Assembly (NCBI RefSeq): GCF_001629705.1
Contig: NZ_CP015378.1
Coordinates: 2,356,001-2,420,000 of the forward strand
Length of the DNA stretch: 64,000 nt
Reading direction: 5' to 3'
Source of the DNA: Fictibacillus phosphorivorans
Lineage (GTDB): Bacteria; Bacillota; Bacilli; Bacillales; Fictibacillaceae
Part shown: positions 18,251-26,307 of the stretch, in pieces
Position numbering within the stretch: position 1 is the stretch's first letter
Layout of the letters: each line of letters begins with the position of its first letter
The notes under the pieces: model-generated
What the model was told of the DNA's origin: nothing
The model's input: the letters and a program-made list of their open reading frames with translations, nothing else
Databases searched by the model: none
Made by a program: the position numbers and the translations under genes

Positions 18251-19081
18251 ATGATTAAGTCTTTTTTAATGTTAGGGCAATCGAATATGGCAGGTCGAGG
18301 CTTCTTGCATGAGGTAGAACCGATCTATAATGAAAAAATAAAAATGCTGCGCAACGGACAGTGGCAAATGATGACAGAACCCATTAATTATGACCGTCCT
18401 GTTGCTGGTGTAAGTCTAGCTGCATCCTTTGCAGAGGCGTTTGCAAAAGCCAACCAGGATGATGAGATTGGTTTGATACCTTGTGCGGAAGGTGGCAGTT
18501 CCTTGGACGATTGGCATCCACAAGGCACTCTTTTTCAACATGCTTTGTCAGAAGCTCGATTTGCTCTTGAAAGCAGTCAAATTTGTGGCATACTTTGGCA
18601 TCAAGGAGAAAGCGATAGCCACAACTCTCTACATGAAACGTACTACAAAAAGCTATCTCTGATCATTGAAACTTTACGTAAAGAATTAAACCTTCAACAA
18701 GTTCCATTAATGATTGGTGAGCTTGGCGATTTCTTAGGAAAAACAGGTTTTGGAAAGTACTCATCAGAGTTTCAGGAGATCAACAAACAATTACGACGAT
18801 TTGCTCATGAGCAGCAAAATTGTTATTTTGTATCGGCAAAAGGTTTAACTTCCAATCCGGATGGTATTCATTTAAACGCTGTTTCACAACGGAAATTTGG
18901 TTTTCGCTATTTTGAAGCATTTTCGAAAAAGTGTCATATCTTAGAGCCCCTTTCGAATGAGGATCAATCCCTAAAAATAAACAATAACTATTCGAAAACC
19001 GAACAAATGTATATTCATAGTATGAATTTAGCTCTAGGTAAAATCACTTACGCTGAGTTTGAAGCAAAATGGCAGAGGTGA
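18251..19081 (+). CDS. SGNH/SASA-family carbohydrate acetylesterase
   Basis: A 276-residue hydrolase of the sialate O-acetylesterase/DUF303 type. The nucleophile motif is FLMLGQSNMAGRG (about residues 5-17), the oxyanion region is WHQGESDSH (about 116-124), and the catalytic Asp-His pair lies in NPDGIHLNA (about 208). It has no signal peptide and so acts in the cytoplasm, probably deacetylating a sugar or xenobiotic. It is first in an operon with a PadR regulator whose gene starts eight bases after its stop. The last about 40 residues (MYIHSMNLALGKITYAEFEAKW) form an extra helical tail. Confidence 0.85.
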   Translation: MIKSFLMLGQSNMAGRGFLHEVEPIYNEKIKMLRNGQWQMMTEPINYDRPVAGVSLAASFAEAFAKANQDDEIGLIPCAEGGSSLDDWHPQGTLFQHALSEARFALESSQICGILWHQGESDSHNSLHETYYKKLSLIIETLRKELNLQQVPLMIGELGDFLGKTGFGKYSSEFQEINKQLRRFAHEQQNCYFVSAKGLTSNPDGIHLNAVSQRKFGFRYFEAFSKKCHILEPLSNEDQSLKINNNYSKTEQMYIHSMNLALGKITYAEFEAKWQR

Positions 19082-19088
19082 TGTCATC

Positions 19089-19628
19089 TTGATTCCCTTA
19101 CTGATCCTTGGCTTACTAATACAAAACCCTGGCGCTCATGGATATGAACTCTTAAGTTTAATGGAAAAACGACATTATCAATATATCGTTAACTTTACGA
19201 AAGGATCCTTTTATTACAATTTGCAACAACTTGAAGAAAAAGGTTGGATTGAACAAATACAACACATACGTCCGAACAACGGTCGTGACATTCATACCTT
19301 TAAAATCACGTCTTTGGGCTTAGAAGAATTTGATAAGTTAATGACCAAATATGGAACGAAATCTGAATATGTAAAATTACCAATCTATGGGACGTTACTA
19401 TTTGCAGATGTTTTCGATAACAATAAATTATTAGAATGTATCCAATCCCAGATTGAACAAACTGAAGCGAGAATTGCTCTTCTAGATGAGTACTTATCTA
19501 ACCATAAGGAATTACCTGGAAAGATTGACTATTTCCGACGTATGAACGAAAATTCTCGTTCTCACCATTTAGTAAACTTAAAATGGTTTCAAGAAATAAA
19601 GTCAGACATAGAAAAAGCTACTGTCTAA
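19089..19628 (+). CDS. PadR family transcriptional regulator
   Basis: The TTG at 19089 is chosen because AGAGGTGAT lies just upstream and the product then begins MIPLLILGLLIQNPGAHGYELLSLM, the typical PadR opening; the longer frame would overlap the esterase. The 179-residue product has a winged helix with FTKGSFYYNLQQLEEKGWIE, then a C-terminal coiled-coil region (QSQIEQTEARIALLDEYLS) used for dimerisation. It should repress its own operon through the palindromes at 18183 and 18212. The inducer is unknown; PadR proteins commonly respond to phenolics or drugs. Confidence 0.88.
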   Translation: MIPLLILGLLIQNPGAHGYELLSLMEKRHYQYIVNFTKGSFYYNLQQLEEKGWIEQIQHIRPNNGRDIHTFKITSLGLEEFDKLMTKYGTKSEYVKLPIYGTLLFADVFDNNKLLECIQSQIEQTEARIALLDEYLSNHKELPGKIDYFRRMNENSRSHHLVNLKWFQEIKSDIEKATV

Positions 19629-19637
19629 AGTAAAACC

Positions 19638-19685
19638 AAAATCACCTATTCATTCTTCTTATCAAAGATAGATAGGTGATTTTTA
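19638..19685. terminator. Bidirectional terminator
   Basis: AAAATCACCTAT pairs with ATAGGTGATTTTT across a 24-base loop. It lies between the convergent PadR (plus) and Nudix (minus) genes. Confidence 0.75.
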
Positions 19686-19690
19686 GTAGT

Positions 19691-20170
19691 CTAGCTATGA
19701 GCTGAAGTTCCATTCATACAAGCTAATATTCTCAGGTCTAGTGCATCCACTTTACCAATCTGTTCTTCCATATCCCATAGCATGATCATTGTGTTTTCAG
19801 CATTCTCTACAAACGGCTGCAGCTGTGCGACTTCAGTAAAATAAACAGGGTTTCGTTTAATAGATCCATTCCCTATATGTTTTGAAACGACTAAACCTAC
19901 TAAACTCAGTTCTGTCACCCTTTGTCCTGTTTCCTCCAATAGCTCCCTAACTGCACATTCCTTTGGTGTTTCACCCGCTTCTCTCTTTCCTGCCGGCAAC
20001 TCCCACTGTCGCCGTAAAGAGTTAAAGCCCATCAGGAATTTACCCTCGCATTTAATGACAGCAAAGGAGCCAGCAAGTGGACCGAAATTCTCAAGCTTTT
20101 CTTTCGTCACGTAAATAAAATCAACAAAATTATACCCGTTAGTATTTCTAAACTCGTAATCTTCTCTCAC
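19691..20170 (-). CDS. Nudix hydrolase
   Basis: A 159-residue pyrophosphohydrolase. The Nudix box is complete, GKREAGETPKECAVRELLEE followed by TGQ (about residues 68-90), with the metal-binding REUXEE glutamates. The surrounding RRQWELPAGKR resembles ADP-ribose or sugar-nucleotide hydrolases. The GTG start lies two bases after the stop of the preceding nucleotidyltransferase gene and depends on coupling, as its own ribosome site is weak. It is the last gene of a HIT-nucleotidyltransferase-Nudix operon, a nucleotide-metabolism grouping. Confidence 0.88.
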   Translation of the reverse strand: MREDYEFRNTNGYNFVDFIYVTKEKLENFGPLAGSFAVIKCEGKFLMGFNSLRRQWELPAGKREAGETPKECAVRELLEETGQRVTELSLVGLVVSKHIGNGSIKRNPVYFTEVAQLQPFVENAENTMIMLWDMEEQIGKVDALDLRILACMNGTSAHS

Positions 20171-20172
20171 TT

Positions 20173-20796
20173 TTACAACTCACAAAGATAATCAATTAAT
20201 TCTTTAGAACTTTTATCCTTTGCATTCGTTGATAGTGCACGGTTAAAAAGATCAAAAGCTTTAGGATCATTCTCTTTCAACCATTGAAAAGATACTTTGG
20301 GACCTAAAAACCACTCACCTTTCAATTCAAAATAGATCTCTAGACTGTCTTTTAGCATCCAATGAAACCGATAGTTTCCTTCTAAATCATTCTTGGCAGA
20401 TCTCACATGCATCTTTTTTAGCCAACTTTTCAAGAAGTTCTTCTCATCTTGAGATAATGGTTTCGTCCCTTTTTCAAAAGTTCGTTGAATGTTAGCCAAA
20501 AACTCTTCTGCTAAGCCTTTCTTGTTGATCCAAATTTCTCCCTTATGTACACGCAGAAACGGTTCAGACTGCTTCATTTTTTCAGTAGGATAAATCCACG
20601 CATCTAACTGCTTTCCTTCAATAAATTCTACCTCATTCGTATCCTCGATAACGGAATCTGAAAAGCAGATAAGATCTACATCGCTTTCTTCTGTATAATC
20701 TCCACGACTATAAGATCCGTACAAAATGATGGTGTGGCAATCGTATTTCTTCAATAAATAAGCTTCTATTTCTTTTAAATCGTTATGTGTATTCAT
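20173..20796 (-). CDS. Nucleotidyltransferase domain protein
   Basis: Start at the ATG at 20796 (207 residues) behind AAAGGATGAC. Residues about 22-45 hold the polymerase-beta/MNT signature TIILYGSYSRGDYTEESDVD with the catalytic Asp pair, followed by a third acidic position in KQLDAWIYPTE. The C-terminal half is helical (LKSWLKKMHVRSAKNDLEGN), as in aminoglycoside-type nucleotidyltransferases. Substrate unknown. It sits between HIT and Nudix genes with gaps of 12 and 2 bases. Confidence 0.82.
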   Translation of the reverse strand: MNTHNDLKEIEAYLLKKYDCHTIILYGSYSRGDYTEESDVDLICFSDSVIEDTNEVEFIEGKQLDAWIYPTEKMKQSEPFLRVHKGEIWINKKGLAEEFLANIQRTFEKGTKPLSQDEKNFLKSWLKKMHVRSAKNDLEGNYRFHWMLKDSLEIYFELKGEWFLGPKVSFQWLKENDPKAFDLFNRALSTNAKDKSSKELIDYLCEL

Positions 20797-20808
20797 GAAA
20801 GTCATCCT

Positions 20809-21306
20809 TTATATTCTTTGTTTGATGTATGTGTTGTGTGTTTGAAACCATGCTCTAAGTTTTGCTGCATAACCTGCACGTTCCTCTGAATCGCTAAGAC
20901 TACCATGGGTGAGATTTAGATTGTCGTTAAAATACCGTGGGTACACATGCAGGTGATAATGCCAAACATCCTGACTTCCACCTGGTTCGTTATGCTGCCT
21001 GGTAGATATGCCATCGCACGTGTAGCAATCTTTTAGAGCATAAGACACTTGCTGAGCCACTCTATGAATGTGAGCGGCGATGTCGAGTGGCAGATCAAAG
21101 ATATTTTCATAATGACGATTAGGGATGATGATCACATGACCTTTGTTATTCGGCCACCATAACGTTGCAATGAGCGCCGTTACATACTCATCCTGATAAA
21201 CAATATCCTGTTGTTTGCTCTGAACCAGTTTATTGTTGGGGTCCTCAACCCCTTGTACGAATAAACAAAAGGGACATGTATAGTTCGGTGGCATATGTGT
21301 GTACAT
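20809..21306 (-). CDS. HIT family protein
   Basis: A 165-residue nucleotide hydrolase or transferase. The histidine triad is WHYHLHVYPRY (about residues 114-124), with the second conserved segment KGHVIIIPNRHYENIFDL (about 60-77). An N-terminal YTCPFCLF zinc-binding-like motif is typical of this subgroup. The ATG follows AGGAGAGTAGAT. Known relatives hydrolyse adenosine polyphosphates or AMP-lysine. It heads the operon continuing into the nucleotidyltransferase and Nudix genes. Confidence 0.88.
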   Translation of the reverse strand: MYTHMPPNYTCPFCLFVQGVEDPNNKLVQSKQQDIVYQDEYVTALIATLWWPNNKGHVIIIPNRHYENIFDLPLDIAAHIHRVAQQVSYALKDCYTCDGISTRQHNEPGGSQDVWHYHLHVYPRYFNDNLNLTHGSLSDSEERAGYAAKLRAWFQTHNTYIKQRI

Positions 21307-21316
21307 ATCTACTCTC

Positions 21317-22162
21317 CTAAACCTTATACATAAATTTCTGAAATTCTTCTTTAAAAAAATGTGCTTCTTCTAGGAATGGATAGTGATTACTTTCATTAAA
21401 ACGAACAAAAGTAGAATGTGAGATCTCTTCATTCATTTCTTCTGAAAAGGATATCGGACACTGAACGTCATGCACTCCCCCCATTATCAAGGTAGGCGTC
21501 TTTATGTTTTGTAGTTGCCTCGTCACATCGAATATCATTTCTTCTCTAATAAAAAAATTCATGCGAGTTGCCGACATTTTCTTCGTAATCGGTAAGGAAA
21601 AATACTCTTCATATTTCTCTGGTTTATATAGAGAAAGCTTTGTTCTTTCTTTTGAAAGGCTTGCCCTCTCGACTGGTGACAAATCAGGATTCTTAAGTGT
21701 TTCAATCAGTTCCTGCATGAAACCGAATTCCGGGTGTTCCTCATGATAAATACATGCTGGAGAAGAATTCGCATATTTTCTAGCTGCTGATGCGACAATA
21801 ATCAGAGAAGATAGGGACGAAGAAAAGTGTATGCCGTATAACAATCCGATCATGCCTCCTGTAGAGTGTCCCGCATACGTCCATACAGAAAAACCCAATT
21901 CCTCTCTAATTGCTTCTAAATCATACACCGCGTCAAACATGCTCAACTCGTGAGGTTCATTTGCCTTCGACGTATTCCCTGCTTCTTTCAGATTAACAAG
22001 ATACACCTGAAAATGATCAGTAAACGAGTCTGCAAAGTAATCACCAGAATCATTAAACTCTGAGTAGTGATGAGTTACGCAGATCGGTTGCCCTTTACCT
22101 TTTATGAATACTTCAAATGTTCCTCTTGTTGTGGATATTAATCTTGTCTTCCACTTACACAT
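21317..22162 (-). CDS. Alpha/beta hydrolase
   Basis: A 281-residue hydrolase. The nucleophile elbow is TYAGHSTGGMIG (Ser near residue 98). The acid is probably in MGGVHDVQCP (about 228) and the His in NESNHYPFLEE (about 258), completing the catalytic triad. No signal peptide is present. The start follows AAGGAGAC. Only ten bases separate it from the HIT gene downstream, so the two may be co-transcribed. Substrate unknown; proline iminopeptidase-like relatives have this architecture. Confidence 0.82.
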   Translation of the reverse strand: MCKWKTRLISTTRGTFEVFIKGKGQPICVTHHYSEFNDSGDYFADSFTDHFQVYLVNLKEAGNTSKANEPHELSMFDAVYDLEAIREELGFSVWTYAGHSTGGMIGLLYGIHFSSSLSSLIIVASAARKYANSSPACIYHEEHPEFGFMQELIETLKNPDLSPVERASLSKERTKLSLYKPEKYEEYFSLPITKKMSATRMNFFIREEMIFDVTRQLQNIKTPTLIMGGVHDVQCPISFSEEMNEEISHSTFVRFNESNHYPFLEEAHFFKEEFQKFMYKV

Positions 22163-22197
22163 TTTGTCTCCTTCACATCATATACTCCATTGCCTTG

Positions 22198-22851
22198 TTA
22201 TCGGATACTTTTATGTGAACCATCGCAGTTTGGCATTCGTTTGGATAACCCGCACGTGCAATCATTCAACCCTTTACCATCAAGGATTTGGTCCATATAT
22301 TTTTCTATTCGTGCTTCTCGCGTTTTGGATTGTTTTGCTTCTGCAAAATAGCGGATATACGCTTTTTGCCGACCAGGTGTTAAGGCTTCAAACGCCTCTT
22401 TTAATTCTATAATCTCTTCCATCTTGTTCTGGAATTCAACGGGTATAGAGAAATCAGCCGTTTTCTTTAATTGCACGGTTAATCCTGATTTTTCAACTTC
22501 GATCGCTTCATGTATATATGCTTTTAGCGTGCTTTCCATATCTACAATGTCTTTTACATTCGTAAATCGAATTTGGCGGGCTGATTGTACGTTCTCTGTT
22601 TGTTGAATCAGAATCTTCTTTTCGTCTTTCAACAACACACCTTTATGAAACAATAGAGCGCAATATTCTTTGAATCCATGAATTAAAACGACATTCTTAC
22701 CCTTTAACGTATAACACGGGTGCATCCATTTGAAATCTTCCGTGAGGCCACAGTCTAAGATGATCCGTCGTAACTGCTCAAACTCTTCTTTCCACGATTT
22801 CGCTTCTTTTAGAAACTCATCTACTTTTGGATTCAACATACTCTTTGACAT
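22198..22851 (-). CDS. YdeI-like DUF1801 protein with C-terminal CDGSH motif
   Basis: A 217-residue protein. Residues 1-130 match the DUF1801/YdeI fold (DFKWMHPCYTLKGKNVVLIHGFKEYCALLFHKG), a small-molecule-binding-like domain. Residues 130-197 form the helical YdeI/OmpD-associated region (KEAFEALTPGRQKAYIRYFAEAKQ, truncated here). The last 20 residues read CTCGLSKRMPNCDGSH, which satisfies the whole CDGSH consensus CxCxx(S/T)xxxPxCDG(S/A/T)H at residues 198-213. In known CDGSH proteins these three Cys and one His hold a 2Fe-2S cluster. Whether this short tail binds a cluster is an inference. Confidence 0.82.
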   Translation of the reverse strand: MSKSMLNPKVDEFLKEAKSWKEEFEQLRRIILDCGLTEDFKWMHPCYTLKGKNVVLIHGFKEYCALLFHKGVLLKDEKKILIQQTENVQSARQIRFTNVKDIVDMESTLKAYIHEAIEVEKSGLTVQLKKTADFSIPVEFQNKMEEIIELKEAFEALTPGRQKAYIRYFAEAKQSKTREARIEKYMDQILDGKGLNDCTCGLSKRMPNCDGSHKSIR

Positions 22852-23014
22852 GACGCAGCCCCCTCATCCTTCTTTTCATGAATCAACTTATATCATTTCT
22901 ATGAAAATAGATTAATTCCTTTTTAAAAAGATAACTTCATGAACTAGTTTTTCGGGTTGTCTCTAGTGGCAATCATGCTGTTTATGATTCAGAGGGATAA
23001 GACTACAATAGGAA

Positions 23015-23052
23015 AGGTGTCCAATCTGTTGTACAGTAATGGACACCCTTTT
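23015..23052. terminator. Hairpin terminator
   Basis: GGTGTCCA (from about 23018) pairs with TGGACACC (to 23049). It is followed by CTTTTTC on the plus strand and TTTCCTATT on the minus strand. It mainly serves the minus-strand gene ending at 23059. Confidence 0.7.
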
Positions 23053-23058
23053 TCTCAA

Positions 23059-23271
23059 TCACGATTTCCGTTTATGCTTCTCCTCAATGATCTTCTTGTT
23101 AAGAATTCTCACTTCCCCAACCATCAGCAGTCTCATATCCTCAACAATATACTTGGCTAGCTCTTCATCAGAAATATCATCACCGTGAAGATCCAGACGG
23201 AATTCTTGACCCTGCAATCCTCCACCATTCGAAAAATCGATCTCAAAGTCAAATTGAACACGTTTATCCAA
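23059..23271 (-). CDS. Conserved small protein of unknown function
   Basis: A 70-residue acidic-to-basic protein: MDKRVQFDFEIDFSNGGGLQ, a central GDDISDEELAKYIVEDMRLLM helix, and a basic tail EEKHKRKS. It starts at TTG (23271) after GAGGTG. The pattern resembles a small conserved Bacillus protein family seen in many genomes, but no function is known to me. It lies 35 bases after the 84-residue membrane protein gene and ends at a hairpin terminator. Confidence 0.65.
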   Translation of the reverse strand: MDKRVQFDFEIDFSNGGGLQGQEFRLDLHGDDISDEELAKYIVEDMRLLMVGEVRILNKKIIEEKHKRKS

Positions 23272-23306
23272 AATGAGAACACCTCACCATAGTTTTTAAA
23301 TATGAT

Positions 23307-23561
23307 TTATTTAAACAGGGTTAAAAGTAGAACCATAATCATCCCCACGCCCATCGTTCCAAGGAAAAAGTACCCTAGAATACGGATAGGCAACGGAAAG
23401 CCTTTCATGTTCACTCTGGACAGATTCTGAGTAGGATAGCCTTCAATCTTTCCAAAATGATCTATGGCATCGTTAAAAGGAGGATTCGTTTGATTCTGTT
23501 CATCGTATTCTTCTAACCGTTTATCCATACGCTGTTTCACTTTACGAAGATCTTCATCCAT
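23307..23561 (-). CDS. Small membrane protein with C-terminal anchor
   Basis: The ATG at 23561 is preferred over an upstream GTG because GTGGAGGTG precedes it, giving 84 residues. The N-terminal 50 residues are charged and helical (MDEDLRKVKQRMDKRLEEYDEQNQ), and the C-terminus has one long hydrophobic segment (about 60-82, ILGYFFLGTMGVGMIMVLLL). A tail-anchored topology is likely. The family is not recognised. It precedes the 70-residue gene and is probably co-transcribed. Confidence 0.6.
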   Translation of the reverse strand: MDEDLRKVKQRMDKRLEEYDEQNQTNPPFNDAIDHFGKIEGYPTQNLSRVNMKGFPLPIRILGYFFLGTMGVGMIMVLLLTLFK

Positions 23562-23759
23562 TGAGAGCACCTCCACTTATTAACAAATGCACATAGCACT
23601 ACTTTCCATAAACAAAGAGATAATCCTTCTCTAATCATATTTAAAAGAATCATTAATAAATGTCCAAACCAATCAGACAAGCTTTCATAAGATATAGAGA
23701 ATAGGGATTATTGAAATCCTTATTCTTTTCTCAACATGAGATAGATGGGGGTGTCTTCT

Positions 23760-23846
23760 TTGAGTAGTTTCATTAAAGTATTAGATGGATTATTGGCTTG
23801 CAAGAAAGCACGTAAGAGCAAGAAAAACAAAAAGAGAATCGGTTAA
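23760..23846 (+). CDS. Very small basic protein (28 residues)
   Basis: TTG start at 23760 after GATGGGGGTG with suitable spacing. The product begins MSSFIKVLDGLLACKKARKS and ends in a Lys/Arg-rich tail. A strong terminator begins four bases after the stop, which makes this a discrete transcription unit and argues that it is real. A single Cys lies mid-sequence. The function is unknown; small basic proteins of this size are common in sporulating Bacillus. Confidence 0.5.
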   Translation: MSSFIKVLDGLLACKKARKSKKNKKRIG

Positions 23847-23876
23847 GAAAAAAGCTGCCTTTCGGGGCAGCTTTTC
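23847..23876 (+). terminator. Rho-independent terminator
   Basis: AAAAAGCTGCC-TTTCG-GGGCAGCTTTT forms a strong GC-rich stem with T tail directly after the 28-residue ORF. Confidence 0.88.
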
Positions 23877-23960
23877 AAGTTTAAGATACCTACATACACG
23901 TTTAACAGGTCGATCTACAGGGGAAATATAGGATTATCATTCTTCTAGGGGGTTTGCTAA

Positions 23961-24071
23961 ATGAAAGAACAAATCAAAAAAGTACTCAGCAATCCGAAAG
24001 TACAAAAAGGAATTAAAGACAAAGTTGTTCCTTTGGTTAAAAAGGAAATGGAAAAACGGAAGAAAAAATAA
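23961..24071 (+). CDS. Very small Lys-rich protein (36 residues)
   Basis: ATG at 23961 preceded by TAGGGGGTTTGCTAA, a good ribosome site. The 36-residue product starts MKEQIKKVLSNPKVQKGIKD and ends in a strongly basic tail; it should form one amphipathic helix. A hairpin terminator follows 16 bases after the stop. No homologue is recognised. Size, charge and isolated promoter-to-terminator layout match the neighbouring 28-residue gene. Confidence 0.5.
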   Translation: MKEQIKKVLSNPKVQKGIKDKVVPLVKKEMEKRKKK

Positions 24072-24086
24072 TGATAAGAAACATAC

Positions 24087-24128
24087 AGGTAACCCATCTG
24101 ACGAAACGTTGATGGGTTACTTTATTGT
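24087..24128 (+). terminator. Rho-independent terminator
   Basis: GTAACCCATC (24089-24098) pairs with GATGGGTTAC (24111-24120), followed by TTTATTGTTG. It ends the 36-residue ORF transcript. Confidence 0.8.
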
Positions 24129-24134
24129 TGTACT

Positions 24135-24584
24135 CTATTTGACTTTGATAAAGAATACTTGTGAGGAACTCCCTCTTTTCCAAGTCCCGTGTGTACTAAC
24201 AGCATAAGTACCGCTTTCGGTAGGAGCAACAAAAATATCCCCTTTAAGTAAAATGGCCGTTTCAGAATCTGATTGACCTTTTTTCCACACTCTAACTTCT
24301 TCTAATACTTTTATAGGTTTGCGATTATACGATATGGCAATGTTTTCACCGGGTGATACGGTAATGGCTTTTATCTCATTCATCATAAAAGGTTCAGCAT
24401 AATCAACACATTCACCATTTAAAAATCCATCCCAACAATAACTACTTTGCTTAACAGGAATCGCTATGTTTGCTTCTGTTTTAGCACTTGCTACTGGTGG
24501 TTTCGCGTTTATGATGTAGTACGTAAAGAAGCCTGAAATCAGTAAAAATGTAAGAACAAGAGGTAAGACCCTTTTTTTACCCAT
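24135..24584 (-). CDS. Membrane-anchored secreted protein (paralogue of 57063-57545)
   Basis: A 149-residue protein with a basic N-terminus and one hydrophobic signal anchor (about residues 6-26), then an exported beta-rich domain. It contains two Cys (SSYCWDGFLNGECVDYAE) that could form a disulphide. The domain pattern (ITVSPGENIAISYNRKPIKV, then VAPTESGTYAVSTHGTW and a final FFIKV strand) parallels the lipoprotein at 57063-57545, so the two belong to one family. The order suggests an immunoglobulin-like sandwich. The function is unknown. Confidence 0.65.
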   Translation of the reverse strand: MGKKRVLPLVLTFLLISGFFTYYIINAKPPVASAKTEANIAIPVKQSSYCWDGFLNGECVDYAEPFMMNEIKAITVSPGENIAISYNRKPIKVLEEVRVWKKGQSDSETAILLKGDIFVAPTESGTYAVSTHGTWKRGSSSQVFFIKVK

Positions 24585-24691
24585 TCATACTCCCCCTAAA
24601 TAAAACAATCTTTTTACTTTTAGTCGTTTACATTATGTATTTGGTTTCACTCTACTTGAAAAAGAAATTCGAATAGATTGGAGAGTTTATT

Positions 24692-25000
24692 TTGAAACAA
24701 GCTTTATATGTAACATGTGTATATTTCATTTTCTGTTTATTTCTTTTTCCCTTACTCTCTATAGCTAATTGGTTGCTACTCACATTAACTATACTGCTCT
24801 TATCATTTATTGTTGGCTACTTAACCTATAAGATACGTAACTGGTGGATCTCGTTCCCCATTACGGCAATGCTAGTCACTTTATACGTTTATTTCATTAA
24901 TAGTAAATCCTCTATTCAAATTCCAGTACAAGTTCCTCTTATTATGGGGCTATTCTATTTGATTAGTGGCGTTGCAAAACAACTTTGGAATAATCGTTAA
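24692..25000 (+). CDS. Small integral membrane protein
   Basis: TTG start after GGAGAG. The 102 residues contain four hydrophobic segments (about 4-22, 25-43, 50-68 and 76-94) with a short basic cytoplasmic loop (KIRNWW). No motif points to a function. Its stop overlaps the end of the convergent alpha/beta hydrolase gene by four bases. It could be a DUF3147-like small membrane protein, but this is weak. Confidence 0.6.
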   Translation: MKQALYVTCVYFIFCLFLFPLLSIANWLLLTLTILLLSFIVGYLTYKIRNWWISFPITAMLVTLYVYFINSKSSIQIPVQVPLIMGLFYLISGVAKQLWNNR

Positions 25001-25803
25001 GTATTCATTAGCCATGCTTCAATAAGTTGTTGAACCATTTTACGCTGCTCAATATGCAGCATATGACCTACATCATCTAATATCACTTGAATTCCATGAG
25101 GAAATTTACTCATCAAAAAATCATAATCTTGGAAGCCACATATATGATCTTGTTTACCGAGTATTAGGAGTAAGGGGTGTTGTAAGCTTCTTACGTCAGA
25201 GAACGGTTCTTGAGCAAAAAAATAACCATTCTCTCTCCAGTTGGAAGTTAGAAATGTACGATTTACTAATTGCCTTCCAGGTTGAACTTCTTCTAAGAAA
25301 CGGGTAAGGTTCACCTCATTTTGAGCAACCATTAACGTTTCAAAAGCTGTCCTCGTGTCCTCATCTAACACTTGTAAAAGTGTTTCATTCTTTTCAAGTA
25401 TTACTTTTTCCGGTACGTTTCGTTCTTTACGATGGATGGCAGGTGCTAATAAAGCTAACTTTTTTACTCTTTCCCTTTTTACATGGACAATTCCTTGAGC
25501 CAAGTAACCACCGTAGGATGAACCAAGCAACGCAAATTCCTTATCTGAAAAAGCTTCATCGATAAATTCTAGTACGTTCGAAAGGATGTCATCTGTTGAT
25601 TTTACTGTTGAATCTATCTCACTATATCCATGTGCAGGTAGATCCACATACACTCGTTGATAACCACTTTTGTTTTTGAATATAGGCTCCATCCATGCTT
25701 TCATAGAGCGATGATCCGTTCCCATTGAGTGAAGGATAATTAATGGAAGTCCTTCACCAATCACTTCGTAAAATATACTCCCTCTCGTTACTCTGCAAAG
25801 CAT
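24997..25803 (-). CDS. Alpha/beta hydrolase (paralogue of 45647-46486)
   Basis: A 268-residue hydrolase. The oxyanion-side motif is LPLIILHSMGTDHRS, the nucleophile elbow is ALLGSSYGGYLAQG (Ser near residue 95), the acid is in ILGKQDHICGFQD, and the catalytic His is in LDDVGHMLHIEQ. The protein encoded at 45647-46486 has the same plan (AGQSYGGYMMRG, GRQDHVTGYKD, DVAGHNLQIEQ), so they are paralogues 20 kb apart. No signal peptide. Substrate unknown. Confidence 0.85.
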   Translation of the reverse strand: MLCRVTRGSIFYEVIGEGLPLIILHSMGTDHRSMKAWMEPIFKNKSGYQRVYVDLPAHGYSEIDSTVKSTDDILSNVLEFIDEAFSDKEFALLGSSYGGYLAQGIVHVKRERVKKLALLAPAIHRKERNVPEKVILEKNETLLQVLDEDTRTAFETLMVAQNEVNLTRFLEEVQPGRQLVNRTFLTSNWRENGYFFAQEPFSDVRSLQHPLLLILGKQDHICGFQDYDFLMSKFPHGIQVILDDVGHMLHIEQRKMVQQLIEAWLMNT

Positions 25804-25836
25804 TCAATACCACCCTATCTCACTTTATGAAGCTTG

Positions 25837-26307
25837 TTAATTCGACTCAAATTCTTTTAAAAACTCATAGATTTCTACACGTACTTCCTCTATATCCCCG
25901 TAGTAACCTTCAACAGCCATTTTCCACCCATCTGTGAGATTAATAATCGACCTTTCCATATCCTCACAACTCTCTGGTATGTGACCAACAAGTCGATACA
26001 TATATGTACATATTTCCGTTACATCACTTGTTTGAAATAGTTCATTATGAAGTAGACTCAGAATTCCTTGAATCGGAATCGCCTCATCACACTCTTCTTT
26101 TACATCCGTTAACTTTGAACACATGATCGCTCTTGTTGCATGAGAAGATAACGAGATTTCAAGTATTTCGTAAGGAGGCTGATCCAGCTTTTCTATTAAT
26201 TGATCGGCCCACTCGATGACGTTTTTCACTTGGAAGAAGCCGATAAAGAGACCTAAACGATAGATTTCTGCTTGAACTTTAATGTCTATACCTGACGATA
26301 GCTTCAT
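25837..26307 (-). CDS. Hypothetical protein
   Basis: A 156-residue soluble, mostly helical acidic protein with a handful of Cys (IMCSKL, EECDEA, EICTYM, ESCEDM). No family is recognised. Its ATG overlaps the stop of the 46-residue membrane-protein gene upstream in an ATGA arrangement, so the two are translationally coupled and likely act together. It follows the slipin gene on the same strand. Confidence 0.6.
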   Translation of the reverse strand: MKLSSGIDIKVQAEIYRLGLFIGFFQVKNVIEWADQLIEKLDQPPYEILEISLSSHATRAIMCSKLTDVKEECDEAIPIQGILSLLHNELFQTSDVTEICTYMYRLVGHIPESCEDMERSIINLTDGWKMAVEGYYGDIEEVRVEIYEFLKEFESN

